From Diploscapter coronatus (taxonomy: Eukaryota; Nematoda; Chromadorea; Rhabditida; Rhabditidae), in contig OZ038423.1 of assembly GCA_964036155.1 (NCBI GenBank), positions 39,199,249-39,263,248 of the forward strand: DNA of 64,000 bases, given 5' to 3'. The translations under genes were made by a program, and so were the position numbers. The notes under the pieces are model-generated. The model did no database searches. It had not been told where the DNA came from and saw nothing but the letters and a program-made list of their open reading frames with translations. This document shows, in pieces, positions 25,376 through 37,136 of the stretch (its first letter is position 1; every line of letters starts with the position of its first letter).

Positions 25376-25668
25376 ATGAAGAATGGAAGCAGAGACAAAT
25401 TCACAGACGGATATGCGACTCCCGAACAAACATACAGTATCTCCATTGGAAACAATAAAATCTTCGAGGCTTTCTATTTTTGGACATTGCATAACACGAA
25501 TTGACTTTGATAGATGAAATATGACAGATGAAATGATAAGATACAGAAAAAGAGGACAATATAGAGTGAAGATGCAATCGATTTGTAGGTTCGTAGAGAC
25601 AAGGAGTCAGTGATATTGCCAAATTTCTATTTTTCCATTCACAATCGTTTTCTCTGAACCTCTAAATT

Positions 25669-26945
25669 ATGGACCCAGAGATAAACCATCTTTATTTGTG
25701 CAGCAGATGGAGTAGAACTGATTCGCCTGATAAAGTAAGATGAAAAGCCTTGAATTGTTTGATGTTAATTGGCAGTTACTATATGACGGAGGCCTTAGCT
25801 ATGAGATGACGGGCGGATATTTAAAAAAAACTGATGGAGTGTCCCCCTAGTTAAGTCCTCCGTCATATAGCTGTTGCCATGTTAATTTCATTCCTATTTC
25901 TTGAGGTGCTATCGGATTTTCTTTCGTCTGCTACTGAAGCTTATGATTCATTGAAGTGTAGTGATATCGCTAGAGTCGAAGATTTATCCTATGCAGATGG
26001 AAATGGTGAACTTCAACTCCTTTAAGATTTGGACAAATGGCTAACTGATGATTATTTAGAGCCCTGCAAAATAGATGTATGGGGAAAGGTTGATAAGAAA
26101 CTGTTCGTTTTTGTGCATGGTGGATATTGGCAGGTAGAATACTATGATGAATTCAAAAGAAACTATCAATTCAAGGAAGGCAATCGAAAACTCGCCTGTT
26201 CGCCTGCATTCGCCGCAGTTCCTGCTGAATTTGCATATGCCTCAATCGGATACAATTACAGCACAAAAGAGCGTCCCTTGTCACTAACTGTGCAGCAAGT
26301 CGTCAATTCTGTTCGAGTACGCACCATTAGGAGTTCTTATTCTTAGAAGAAAATATGAAGATTTCAGTATCTCATCGAAAAATATCCAAATCTCGAGAAG
26401 ATTGTTATAGGAGGTCATTCTGCTGGAGCACAACTTGCTTTCAAAAGTAGTTCAAATGATTGTCTCTAAGGGTAATGTGAGAATTTAGCTTGTTCATTCG
26501 TAAAATCGCCAAAAATAGTCGGCCTCGTACTTTTGGCCGGAGTCTACGACTTGAAAGAACTTGTGCGTTGTGAAATTGGTCAAGGAGCTGGGTATTTTTT
26601 GAAAAATATAAGTTTTAGATTGTATTGAAATGTCAGGCTTACTGAATCTGAAGCTGACAAAAACTCATGTAATGCCGATGAATTATCTGAAGCCTCTATG
26701 AAAATCCTGATCTTAATCGGCGACGAAGAATCTCCAAGATTGAGAGAACAGAACAAGAAGTTGTACGAAGAATTGGGGGAAAAGGTTAGATATTCATTTT
26801 GTTATATCAACGAACTTATGTTTAGAATCATGACGTCCAATATAAGGAGCTCGAAGGAGTTAATCATTTCACCCTTGTGACTGATTTGAAGAGCAATGCA
26901 TCTGAAGAGAGGAACATGCTGGAAAAGTTTCTGAAGGATATCTAG
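25669..26945 (+). CDS. afmd-1: Kynurenine formamidase (arylformamidase)
   Basis: About 290 residues, an alpha/beta hydrolase converting N-formylkynurenine to kynurenine in tryptophan breakdown. LFVFVHGGYWQ is the oxyanion-hole HGGYW motif. IVIGGHSAGAQLAF holds the nucleophile serine. ILIGDEESP carries the acid and GVNHF the catalytic histidine. The N-terminus reads YLCSRWSRTDSPDK, resembling the family's CPSRW block. The first intron ends in the GAG acceptor (25915) and holds a small MITE. A TAA in the apparent frame near 26022 is not a defect: an intron AAATG|gtgaac...ttatttag|AGCCC (about 26006-26060) removes it and restores YADGN-EPCKIDVWG. AATAAA at 26964 lies 97 bases before the next gene's acceptor. 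Confidence 0.9.
25779..25870. mobile_element. 92-bp MITE-like inverted-repeat element
   Basis: Perfect 14-bp terminal inverted repeats, CTATATGACGGAGG at 25779-25792 and CCTCCGTCATATAG at 25857-25870, flank an AT-rich centre. The element lies wholly inside the first intron of the kynurenine formamidase gene. It has no coding capacity. Confidence 0.75.
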
Positions 26946-27066
26946 ATCGCCTTGTTGGTTGAAAATAAAGTTTTTTCTGTGTAAAATTTGAAAATTAGAA
27001 AACTTGTTAATGTTTCACTATGAGAATAAACAGCTTCATTATCGCGATTGATCGTTCGCTCTTCAG

Positions 27067-28371
27067 ATGATAATCAAAGAATACCGCATTCCTCTGCCTC
27101 TGAAGCTGAATGAATATCAAAGAGGACAGCGATTTACAGTCTCTGAAGCATCGAAGGCAGAGACAGGCGGAGGTGAGGGAGTTGAGGTAAGCAGTCGATC
27201 ATCTGCTGGACATGAATAAAGCAATAGAGCACTGATTCAGTTGATTTAGTTCGTGGATCAGTCACAGTTCAAAGAGTTGGAACTGATTGCGGGCAAACCC
27301 TGTTCCGGCACATACACCCGCAAGATTTATCGCAGCCAGTCAAAAGTGCCCTCTGTCTTTCAGAAGGCAAGACCACTCATCATAATTCATATGAAGCATG
27401 AAGCATATAGTTCAGGTATTTCCCTCCGAGGCTTTCGAGATTCACGAAGAGTGCTGGAATGCGTTCCCATATACAAAGACTGTCGTTACGGTATAGTGCA
27501 ATTGCATTAACTACATTACCTCAAAGAAAGCACTAGAATTTTGCGATGTTCAGAATCCGAAGTACATGAAGGAAAACTTCCAAGTGGTCATCGAATCGAT
27601 GCATGTGCAGAACAACGGACACACTGATGACGTTCTCTTTGTTCAAATTGCAAATAAATAACTCGTCACACAATTGAGACAATTCAGACGCTCCAGCCAG
27701 GAATCAAGCGGGACGTTGTTCATTTGGACATTCGCGATGACGCATTCATTTCCAAATCAGACTACGCTCCGACTACTGATCCTAAGGCACGAATTAACAT
27801 TGCAAAGATGATAAAATGTTGCATAATTCAGAAGTGGCACTCCAAGAAGGCAAATCGGGGCCCGTTGAAAGACGATTGGATCAGCAGCAAGGAATTTCCT
27901 GTTGAATAATATGGAGTTTGCAAAGAACGAAGACGGATGTTCAGATAATGTGTTGTTACAAGCTGGTGAGCGTGAACTTCAAATGGAGTGGGCTGCAGAG
28001 AGTTGCTGAGCGACAAATCCACAAGGCCTATTCCCGACTCTTCACGAAGCTCAATCGGTTAGAAAAAGAGTGACTACATGTGGAATGCGGCCTTTTGTAT
28101 TCCACATCCACACCCACTTTTTCTCTTCCTCTATCTCCCTCCTCTACTATCTCCTTAAAAAGTGGGCGTGGGTGTGGAATACAGGAGATCGAACAAGGGG
28201 ACTTGCAGAGAATGCGTGTGTTGGATGGATCGATGGTTGTGCATGTCGATGAGTGATATCGAGAAACTCGAGGAGGAGACGAAGAGGCAACTGCACAGGC
28301 AGATCGCAGATTCAGACAGGAAGGGGATGGCATTCAGCGAGATCTCCAAGTTCAGCAATTCCACTGTTTGA
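27067..28371 (+). CDS. Class I phosphatidylinositol transfer protein
   Basis: About 265 residues, a soluble START-like PITP that exchanges phosphatidylinositol and phosphatidylcholine between membranes. It begins [18 protein letters not shown], followed by [14 protein letters not shown], the [13 protein letters not shown] strand, [40 protein letters not shown] and [20 protein letters not shown]. Two introns are GC-AG: CAGAAG|gcaaga (27368) and CCTAAG|gcacga (27786). The second removes a 15-residue in-frame insert and restores the family length. The ATG abuts an acceptor (cttcag, 27066), so a spliced leader would leave no genomic 5' UTR. Intron 28061-28200 holds a MITE. Probably the second gene of an operon with kynurenine formamidase. 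Confidence 0.93.
28096..28183. mobile_element. MITE family 'TGTATTCCAC', copy 1
   Basis: An 88-bp element in a PITP intron. Left end TGTATTCCACATCCACACCC and right end (reverse complement) TGTATTCCACACCCACGCCC form imperfect inverted repeats running on into ACTTTTT. The middle is a pyrimidine-rich stretch. A second copy lies at 49454-49519. Confidence 0.75.
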
Positions 28372-28573
28372 ATGCTTCAAGACACCAACATCTATGAAAT
28401 CCCACAAGTCTCATCCAGACATCGCTAGACATCGCTAGACATCGATATATCAGGAGAACAATCAATAAAGTCCTACCAATCTTAGCGTTCACATACAGGA
28501 AAAAAACGCTAACTCCAATAGAAATCAGCGTGAAAGTGAACGTCTTGCACTCGAATTTGCGACAAGCACCCAT
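28352..28573 (-). CDS. Possible small membrane protein, antisense to the PITP 3' end
   Basis: The frame starts MGACRKFECKTFTFTLISIG and continues with a hydrophobic VSVFFLYVNA segment, ending EAFKQWNC. A 42-base stretch (gtaggac to gatgtctag) fits an intron whose removal keeps frame, and the ATG directly follows an acceptor-like aaaatag. The last codons overlap the PITP terminal exon on the other strand, where coding constraint could create this frame by chance. No family is recognised. Kept only as a weak candidate. Confidence 0.2.
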   Translation of the reverse strand: MGACRKFECKTFTFTLISIGVSVFFLYVNAKIGRTLLIVLLIYRCLAMSSDVWMRLVGFHRCWCLEAFKQWNC

Positions 28574-29660
28574 CTATTTTCTGCAACTCTGCACTGCGAA
28601 TTTCTCAATTGCAGCACAAAAAATCTCTGCTCGTTTAGTTTCGATCTTCTCGACAAACAGACAAACAAAGCATTGCTGCTGCATTCTGCATTCAGCAGCA
28701 CTGCAGCACGGTGCGAGTCGATGATCCATTTGCTCGATTTGCAAAGCCGCTTCTGCATCGGGAAAATGAATGAATGAAGACGATACTCACGCTGTCTGAT
28801 TCTCCGCTCTTCGTTATGTAATTTGATACCATCCACATTTTTCCACATTTATTATTCTTTCTTGTTATTCTTCTTCAAAACTTTAGCATGTCTTCATCTC
28901 CTTCTTCAATCTGTAGACTTCCCCGATCGGGTTGCCCTCGAATCTGAGATCGAGATTTTTTAGTCGCATTTTTTTACTTTTTATTTAATATTTTCTCCAC
29001 CCCTATCAGTAAGAATGCAGTCTGGCATAGTGCCAATCTGCTGGGCGACTAGGCGTCCGTCCAACGACCTCTATCTGCTTCTCTCCCACATACTATTTCC
29101 TCTCTACTATTTCGCCTGTTTGCTTCTTTCTTTTCTCTAACAACCCCTTTATCTCTAATTTCCTCGAGCATAAGGCAGAAGAAGGGTCACTGTGGCATTT
29201 GGTTGGCTTGCCTGTTCTAATTCTCTCACTCTGTCCTCTCTCAGGTTTATGTACTCTCCCAATTCTCTTCTCTTCTCTATGTTTCTCCCTCCCTCTTTCT
29301 ATAGAGAGAGCTCTGTATGTCTATTTTTGTTTGAACGACCCCCTCCTCTCTATACATTGATGTGCTCTTTTACCATCTGATTTGTCACTTTCTTATCATT
29401 GCTTTTGGATGAACTTGTAAAAATTTCAGATTTAGTTGGAGACAGAGAAGTTGCTCTGGCTCTCTGTCACGTTTGCATATTTTGCATTGTGAGAGAGCAG
29501 ACATCGAGAGTTCTTCCGACTTGCTCTCGGCTTTTCGTCCTTTTCATCGTATAAACACTTTTCGAGTCATTAGCATTAGCTTTTGACGAGCCCACACATC
29601 GGATTCGGAATAATCGAGGCTATATTCTGATATTCTAACACAGTTCTGACACAGCAAAAT
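28372..29660. other. Intergenic and promoter region, no firm gene
   Basis: A short tandem repeat of ctagacatcg lies at about 28420-28445. Around 29080-29360 the + strand is pyrimidine-rich. Bases 29440-29650, ahead of the Ser/Arg-rich gene, include several gagag/tctct motifs. The 107-residue frame at 28525-28848 (-) could contain a short exon starting MWKNVDG, but I could not link it to another in frame. Confidence 0.45.
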
Positions 29661-31485
29661 ATGGTAGGTTTCAACTCAAACATATTTCTATTTTAGTTTT
29701 GCATTTGTTGATGGAATGGTGCAAATCAGTAATGCCTCAGGTTGATCCACAGATTAGACCTCATTATCTAGCTAATCTAGTTTTATGCCTTATCTCTGCA
29801 ACTCTGCAGCATTAGGGGTTACAATGTAAAATATGCATTATCTTGTGCGCGGATGCTCTCTTCATCGAGAAATTTCAAATTTTAGCGATTTCTTTGTTAC
29901 CTATTGCTTTATTAGGAAATTGCGCGCTTTTATTGCCAGAACTTTCAAATTTTGGTCATTTTCTAACACAAAGACCTCAGGTTTTCCAATCAACCCAACT
30001 TTGAAATTGCCCATTTCATTATTCATTTGTTATCTATTTTTTTCAGAACGCGTCCTCAGCCACTATTTTTTGATTCTGCATTTTTTTCTCAAACTTTGCA
30101 ATCTCTTTTTCAATTTCATTCTCTATCTCTTTCTTCGTACTATCTTGCTTTGTCTGCCATCTCTGTACTCTCTAAAGGGACGCCGTCTCTCGTTCTGGTC
30201 AGTTTTGACAGACTCCGCCTCTACTCGTCGCAAGACCGCAACGCGACCGCTCGTCTCCGTTTTTTGACCGACTCATTGGCATAGTGCCCATTGAGAGTGA
30301 ATGACCTCTGACATTAAGTGGGCGGAGTCGAGAGCTTTTGAGAGTGGAATGGGGGACGCAAATAAGACAGGGTCCCTGTGTGAAAATGACCGCGAATATG
30401 CTTGAAGCAGAAAGTTTGGCTCTTCTTGGGAAGACAATACAAGACTCTTGAAGAGGATGAGAGATTTGCGAAAGACAGTCCAATCTACAACCTACGAGAA
30501 AATGCTGAATATTTGTCTATTTGTCTGCTGCGAAGGCCTCTTTGCATGGGAGCATTCAATGCATTCAATAAAACAGCATAAGCCTCTGCCGCATCTGTGC
30601 AATCTGTGCAAACACACAACAATTTACGGGCAAAAATATGAACATATGAAAATATGATAATTGACAAGAAATGTATTCACACGTGTTTGCAGGCCCGAAC
30701 TCCATCGCGCAATCGCAAGAAGTCCTCATCGCCCAAGAAGCCCAAGTCCAAGTCACCAGGCAGACGAGCACAGTCTCAGGGCAAAACGCCCAAAAAGACG
30801 CCTTCCAGAAGTCGCAGCAGAAGCAGATCCGGCAGCAGGGCGAGGAAGCCACAGAGTCAAACACAGTCGCAAAAGGTGCACAGAACGAATTGACGAATGT
30901 CTTTGAATGTAAGGAAATTCAGAAGAGAACTCCATCTCGTTCGAACAGCCGCAGCCGCAAGGAGTCATCTGCAGGAAAGACGCCCAGATCCATCAACATC
31001 CCCAAATCGGTCACTTCCACCCTCCAAAGGGCCTCCAGAAGCATCGAGCGTCGTGTCACTCCTGTCGTTTCCGATGTGAAGAGACTGCTCAGAGACTCTT
31101 CTTCATCGAGGGTAAATCGATTAAATTGACGAAGACCATGAACGCTTGAATATGCGTTTGAGTTTCAGGGTCCCGTATCTCGCAGCTATTCGACCAGAAA
31201 TGGGGCGGGCTGCGTGATTCCTTCGATGGACGCAGTCAGGGCCAAGTCGCGTCAGTTGTGGCTGCAGGCCAAGCGCAATCAGCGCGAGATCTTCGTCACT
31301 TTGGCCTTGTTGCTCCTCATCGCTCTCATCGTCTATTCAGTCCTTCACTCGGATCCAGCTAAGGTAACTACACAACTTAATACCTTCTCAGACTCGTTTA
31401 ATTCCTATCATTCCAGGTCCGTATTTGGATTCAAACCGCGCCGAATCGTTTCCAGACTTGGGTGAAGAATTTGGTGAAGAAATAA
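29661..31485 (+). CDS. Ser/Arg-rich, lysine-rich single-pass (tail-anchored) membrane protein
   Basis: About 190 residues; family not recognised. The first coding exon seems to hold only the start codon (ATG|gtaggt, 29661-29663), followed by an intron of about 1 kb. Exon 2 begins ARTPSRNRKKSSSPKKPKSK and includes SRSRSRSRSGSRARK. Exon 3 continues the RS-rich part (SRSNSRSRKESS) and adds STLQRASRSIERRVTPVVSD. One hydrophobic segment (IFVTLALLLLIALIVYSVL) lies about 30 residues from the basic C-terminus WVKNLVKK. The layout, a long basic Ser/Arg-rich domain plus one near-terminal helix, recalls inner-nuclear-membrane or ER tail-anchored proteins, but I see no LEM or Tudor signature. All joins keep frame. 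Confidence 0.75.
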
Positions 31486-32708
31486 GTCTGTGGAATACAA
31501 CTTGATGAATTTGTTTGAAACATGATAGTCCGATTGAATTTCCATGTACCTCAGGTTTCCTTGCTTCTTTTCTATGTTCCGATTAATTTATTCACCTTGA
31601 GAATGTGTTGAGGTATCCCTTCTGAATTATACATGCTGTGTACCAAAAACATGTGTTTTTTTTCATTTGATGTCATATGAAATTTTCAAAGTAATTTTAT
31701 TCGAGCTCTTTCAAGACTTTGGAAATATTCAAGTTATTTTCTCTTCTTAGAACCTAGAGGCCGAATGCAAACGAGTGTTCTACTGCCAATATATTTCCTT
31801 TCATGATTTCTAACTTTTATCTAATTTAGCACTTGTTGTACAAAGTTGTAGCGTTTTGAAATTATCGCTAAGTTTCAAATTCATATTCGAATATGCACTG
31901 CGCACTATATTTGAGTTCCGTTGTTGAGTTAGACGACTTTTATGAAAATACTTGCGTTTTCTCTTTGAAATTCATAAAAATCGCCTAGGTTACTGTTGGA
32001 GTTGTCATTATTCTTTCGAACCCCTGTGAAAGAGATACTTTCATCTAACAAACGTAAAACGATAATGAAGGCAAATTCATCATGTTAGATGGAATTTCTC
32101 TCGAATTATTAGCTACAGTAATCGTTCATTTATCTGTTCTAATTTATTTGATCGCTTTAGCTATGAGTTTTTGGCTTTCGTTTCGCTTCTACAAATCTAT
32201 CAAATTAGGACAACTCTAACACGGACTCTAATGTGCAAAAACGATTTATTTAACTTTGCATTTGTTTTTTTTATTTAAATTTGACAATGTCTTTAAATTT
32301 CATTATGATTCTCGCTTTGTCTCGGTTTTACCCAACAATTTCATCATTTGTTCGTTTGTTTGTAAATTTTGGCCGGTTTTACAAGTCCAAAATTCGTGAA
32401 TTTTCTAAGTTATTCTTCGAGCACCGGCCCTGCCAAATCAACTCTGAAAGTGTACAACTTTTCTGCAGTTCTCTGCATTTCGCTGCACTGCCAAGTACGC
32501 AACTCCAACCCTCCCATACTAATGACCTCTTCTAAAGCGTCAAGTTATCTCATTTCTACTCATTCTATCGCTTCTCTATTGATCATCAAATCTTATGTTA
32601 TTGTGTATATCGACGTCAAATAAACACAATTCAAAAATTCAATGGCCTGATTTATTGTCTGTCATCTATCTACCCGCTTCATCAAATTGCACGAGGAATT
32701 CAAGAAGT
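31486..32708. other. Convergent 3' intergenic region, no gene seen
   Basis: AT-rich DNA between the Ser/Arg-rich gene (+) and the ligand-gated channel gene (-). The overlapping 84-residue frames at 32281-32623 have no splice or family support. Confidence 0.55.
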
Positions 32709-35016
32709 TCAAATATTCGATTTGACTAGAGATCCAGTGGCGGGAACGTCTCTGAGATAATATGCTGAAATGTGCGAACATTTCTAGGTTCCTCACGCAA
32801 CACACTTACTCCAATAAATTATGTTGAAGACGAGAAAGGACTGAAATATATCAAGTCTTCCAAGAATTTGAAAAATTCAAGAGTTCAATTTACCAAAGGA
32901 AAGACGATAAATGATATCTTATCCAATCTGCTTCCGATGTCCAATAGCTTGTGTCTCTTTCGAATGTAAGCCATTCTTCGCCTGTCATTCGCTCGAGAAT
33001 CCAAATCCATTTGTTCCATCGAAATGCAGGAGGAAGAGTTATCAGATTTGCGCGATGGAGACTAAACCTTGAGTTTTTATGAACTTTTTAATCTTTAATT
33101 AATTTACATCTTCCATGGCTCTGACTGCATAGTCTTTGAATACATCGAAAGATTTCATGAAAGCCATCACAACCTGAAGTGCAGTGTTTCCGCTCTGATT
33201 TGTCTTCAAAATTAGACGCTTATCCTGAATTTACGAAGCTGATCTCCATCGTTTTCTTGCGATTTACTTGATAAGCAACGAACGCTAATTCGAGAAGAGT
33301 AGCGAATATGAAAATTAGACATGAAATCATCCATAGATCAATTGCTTTCACATAAGACACAGGAGGCAGGCTGCTTATGATATTTCCAAACTGAAAATAT
33401 AAGTATTCCACTGAAAAAATCAAAGTATCAAACCAAACCTGATATGTTAATGACATCAAAGAGTTGACCCCAAGAATGATTCGGGCAGGCAATGCTCGCG
33501 TATCGATGCAAAACGATATCCAGGAGAAGAAAACACTTATGTAAGTGGGAAAATAGCACTGAACATCAATTTTAGGCAATTTGAAAATATAGTAATAACA
33601 TATCGTAACACTGTAAAATACGAAACAGTAGAAAGTAGGATAGGGGTAAGGAGGTAGGCTAGAGTTCCTTTTCTCTTACAACAACTTCGTATTTCATGGT
33701 GCAACTATTTTCCTAAGGTGCCTCACTTCTATGTAACAACTTGGAAATTGTTTTACAAGTACCTGCAAGATGTAATATAGGTATTTCCTCTTAAACTCAA
33801 TTTCTATCGTCAATCGATACCATTGCCCAGCCTTATATTCCTAAATTTTGAAGTCTACGCTGAGAAAATAGTCTGATAAACAGTGAATAATCAATGAACC
33901 TCAGCATGTTTGAACGTCTGAACTCTGATGATTTCGAAGTCTGGAATCTCGATGTCAGGAAGCATTGTCACTGCAGTCGGCATCCAGTCGATCTTCACCA
34001 TCGCCGTGTTGTACGAATAGCTTTCAAACACCTGCAAACACCTCAGATACAGGGCTGGTTAGGACTAAAATTTTAAAACTCAAACTTAAAGTCAAAGACA
34101 AAATGTTCCCATATTCATTCCTTGAAAATGATGCAATAGTGTAAAATCTTCTGCAGATAACGAGCTAATTTATACGCATCAAAAGTCCGTATCATTTACT
34201 TCGTTTCAAGTAATCGGTCTTTGACAATAACTCTGTACAGATACATCAAATTTCATCTGTATGCTGTTTTGCAAGTATGCAAGCTTGTATCTTGTCACTT
34301 TTGCAAAATCGAAATTTTCTATGAAGTCCTTACCAAACTGCACAACTGTTTATCAATTGGAAACCTCTGCAAATTCATTTCGCAAGGAGATTGGACTTTC
34401 ACCTAAAATTTACAAATTTTTGAGATCTTTTGTGATTTTCTTACTCGATAATTCAACCAAACGGTTCCATTAGGCATCACCATCAATAATACATTCGGTT
34501 TGGGTGACTTGTGAATTACTGAAGTCTTTGTATTCACTACGCAGATGTTCGGACCCCAGAGGAAGTGTTCAAAACTATCGTCAAATGACAAGTTCTTCCT
34601 CTCAGAATCCAAATGACTGAAGGCCAATCGAGGGTCATTCCATATTGCGCTGAACCTGATGCAAATTAACATGTTTCCCTCAAATTCGTGATAACCTAAA
34701 CCAGAAATCAGTTGTAAAACTATTGCTAAGCACAGATAATTCCATGATATCCTGTATCGTTACTTCGACCTGGGAAATGAAATGATTATTTTGAAGTGTA
34801 TAAAATTATCTGAGTGGTTATTTACTTGTACATTCACTGGCGTTGGTTCGGGCACAGATCTATGAAAATATTTGATGATTGGGAAATGTTCAAGTTAAAA
34901 ATATACCTTGTGTAATTTTTCATAAGTTTTTCGAGAAGTTCCGATGGAGTTAATTTATTTGACAAGACATAGATGATAAAATGCGCTAGAATAACAATTC
35001 GTAGATGAAGTATCAT
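32709..35016 (-). CDS. Cys-loop ligand-gated ion channel subunit, anion-type
   Basis: A complete subunit of about 450 residues. The signal peptide is [19 protein letters not shown]. The extracellular domain includes [17 protein letters not shown], the Cys-loop [15 protein letters not shown] (13 residues between cysteines) and VFESYSYN. The pre-M1 strand [17 protein letters not shown] leads into M1, and M2 holds [20 protein letters not shown]. The PAR triplet before M2 is typical of chloride-conducting members. M3 is [20 protein letters not shown]. The loop is short with [11 protein letters not shown], then [15 protein letters not shown] and [14 protein letters not shown] form M4, ending SLVKSNI. 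The M2-M3 part (QFGN and [12 protein letters not shown]) resembles nematode LGC/MOD-1-like amine- or acetylcholine-gated chloride channels. The ligand cannot be told from sequence alone. Confidence 0.92.
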
Positions 35017-35696
35017 AGCTTAGCTTGGCTGAGAACAGTATTTGGAAATAGATAACAAAATGAAGTTGCTCTATGAAAACACGGGGAGTGCTCCTTTATA
35101 ATAACTTGGCAGAAGCATAGAGAAGTCGTGGTCGTCGGAAGGAAATCAACTGGAAGGCAAAAACGGGCAGACAAATGATAGACCACGAGGTTGAAAGAGA
35201 GAGAAGGTCAACAGAAATATGACAAAAAGCTGCCCGCGCAGCATATAAATAATTAGATTGACATGGGCTCGAAACGGCAAACTTTCTGAAAACGCGATAA
35301 AAGTCATTGAAAATATTTATTTCTACAGAAATTCTCATGAAACATGTATATAACTATTTACATACGAACTTCATAAAATGTGATGAAAATTGATGCAATT
35401 TTGATGTGTCGATCTGTATTGATCTATATTGATCTGTATAACAGAGAAGTTGAGATAGATGCAGTTACTCTCTTCCAATCGTATAGCAATTTTCGCAATT
35501 CAATGGCTTTCCATTGCCCGGCTTGCGTTTTTCATTTGATGCGACATCTCATCCCTAACTTCGTGAGTCTAAGATTTCAGGAATTGGAATTTTTTAAAGA
35601 GTTGAAAGTATACCTTCTCTTTGCATTTATCCTTTGCACATTCAGCGTTATGCTTCACATCATTCTTCGTGGTTTCTAAAAATGACTGCGAAAAAG
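35017..35696. other. Promoter-side intergenic region of the channel gene
   Basis: The channel gene's start lies at the left edge. The stretch at 35395-35440 repeats gatctgtattgatctatatt in short tandem form. The 99-residue frame at 35380-35679 has no support. From about 35640 rightwards the sequence belongs to the LEA-like repeat unit. Confidence 0.5.
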
Positions 35697-35745
35697 CTTC
35701 ATCTTAGAAATAACCTGCATCCCCCTTCAGTTCGTCGTATTTATC
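35697..35745 (-). pseudogene. Remnant of companion LEA-like gene (unit A)
   Basis: This matches the last codons of the intact companion gene at 39368: on the - strand it reads DKYDELKGDAGYF then stop, against DKYNELKGDAGHF. Homology stops exactly where the CAGACCTAGGG MITE begins at 35746. On the other side of the MITE the sequence resumes as the companion gene's upstream region, so most of the gene is missing. Confidence 0.75.
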
Positions 35746-35938
35746 CAGACCTAGGGAGCACTTTCATCAGACGAAAAAAATCTATGAGGGGTAGATCGCA
35801 GAGGGAAAATTTTATATGACGAAGTAGGTCGCAAACTTGAACGTTTACGTTATTGATTGATTAGAGATACAAAATTCTTAAGAAAATATATAGGGGTAGA
35901 TCGCAAGGGGTTTCTGACGATCGTCCTCCCTAGGTCTG
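35746..35938. mobile_element. MITE family 'CAGACCTAGGGAG', copy 1
   Basis: A 193-bp element with 13-bp perfect inverted repeats, CAGACCTAGGGAG at the left and CTCCCTAGGTCTG at the right. It is non-coding. It occupies the place of most of the companion LEA-like gene of unit A. Copies 2 and 3 are at 37509 and 54314. Confidence 0.8.
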
Positions 35939-36237
35939 ATTCAGACAAAATATGAACTGCCTCTCGCAGAAGGACTCCTTTTATATCTGAGGACCCAAGT
36001 CGTAAACAACCGTCTTCCATTCAATTGCCTGGGATATGAAAGTATTTGACCACGCCTATTTTTGACTATATTCGAAGACCTACAACTTTTCGTTGTCTAC
36101 CATGCGAAAATAATCAAGATCTTGGATACCACGAATCTCTTTATTTACATGAAGCACACAATTATGAAATGAAATAATGCAATGCGATAGATTATTTTAC
36201 AAGCAGAAAGAGATGAAGAATAACTTAATTGTTAAGT

Positions 36238-37047
36238 TTAGTGGCCTTCGATTTTCCTCCCGCCTTCATGCATCTTGTCGGCCATGTTTTCGCGAGCATT
36301 CTGCATCTGAATCAGTCAAATTAGTCAAATCCAGGAAGATAATCAGATACCGAGTCCGAGCATTTCTGCCTCTGCTGATCTGCAGAATCCTTGAACTCTT
36401 CCCATTTCTCCTGTCCCTTCTCGTGCATTTCTTTCGCCTAAAATCCAAATTCATAAAATAATATTATTACAGAATTTCTGCTGTCTGAATCTCGAACTCT
36501 TCACATGTTCATAATTGATGAATTAGCTAGCGTTCAAAGATCTCGTCCTTCCTTCAATCAAAACAGTTTTCTGCTGCACTCGCAAAATATTCAGATGCCG
36601 TAAACACAAAGGGCAAAAGAGAACCTTGGGGAAAATTCTCCAATGGATTTAGATGCCGAGAGGCAGAATTACAAACCCAATAACAACCGCAGCAGCAGCA
36701 GAAAATAATCAAAATGGGAAGACGAATAACAACCGCAAATTCTTCTAAATATCAGCTAGCTTACCTTGTCTTTGACGTCATCGACAGTGTCCTTGACTTG
36801 ACGAGCAGCCTTGTCCTCAGTCGTATTGTCACCCATCATGTTGTGGTAGGTGTCCTGTAATTCATACAATTATTCTACGTCTTTCCCTTTCCCGCTATGT
36901 ATGATGAGAATTAAAAATTACGGTGATCTTCTCCTTCGCTTCGCTGGCCACTTCCTTCGTCTTGTCAACTGCCTTTTGGAGCACGTTGCGGTCCTACAAC
37001 ACTTCATCTATAAGTTGAACAGTTTAAATTTTACTTACATCAGACAT
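36238..37047 (-). CDS. LEA-like hydrophilic stress protein, copy A
   Basis: A 108-residue protein in five exons: MSD|DRNVLQKAVDKTKEVASEAK EKIT|DTYHNMMGDNTTEDKAARQV... then AKEMHEKGQEKWEEFKDSAD, ending REN-MADKMHEGGRKIEGH. It is rich in Lys, Glu, Asp and Ala, has no hydrophobic core, and is dominated by amphipathic-helix repeats like group 3 LEA proteins, which protect proteins and membranes during drying. It is first of three tandem copies. Its - strand promoter has CTATAAATA at 37145-37137 and GTAAACAT at 37295-37288. LEA-like describes composition and repeats; homology to a named LEA family needs a search. Confidence 0.82.
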
Positions 37048-37136
37048 GATTGAAGCTTGAAAGTAGGTAGAAAGTTGAATAAAATTTAGGTTGCGAATGC
37101 TTTGTCAAAGCTGATCCAAACTGGGGAAGCCCCTCG

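Noticed and set aside
26006..26060. Apparent in-frame stop in kynurenine formamidase suggesting a pseudogene
   Set aside because: A 55-60-base intron from AAATG|gtgaac to ttatttag removes it and restores the conserved alignment.
32772..32969. + strand 65-residue frame near 32.8 kb
   Set aside because: It is the complement of the last exons of the ligand-gated channel, whose M4 reads correctly on the - strand.
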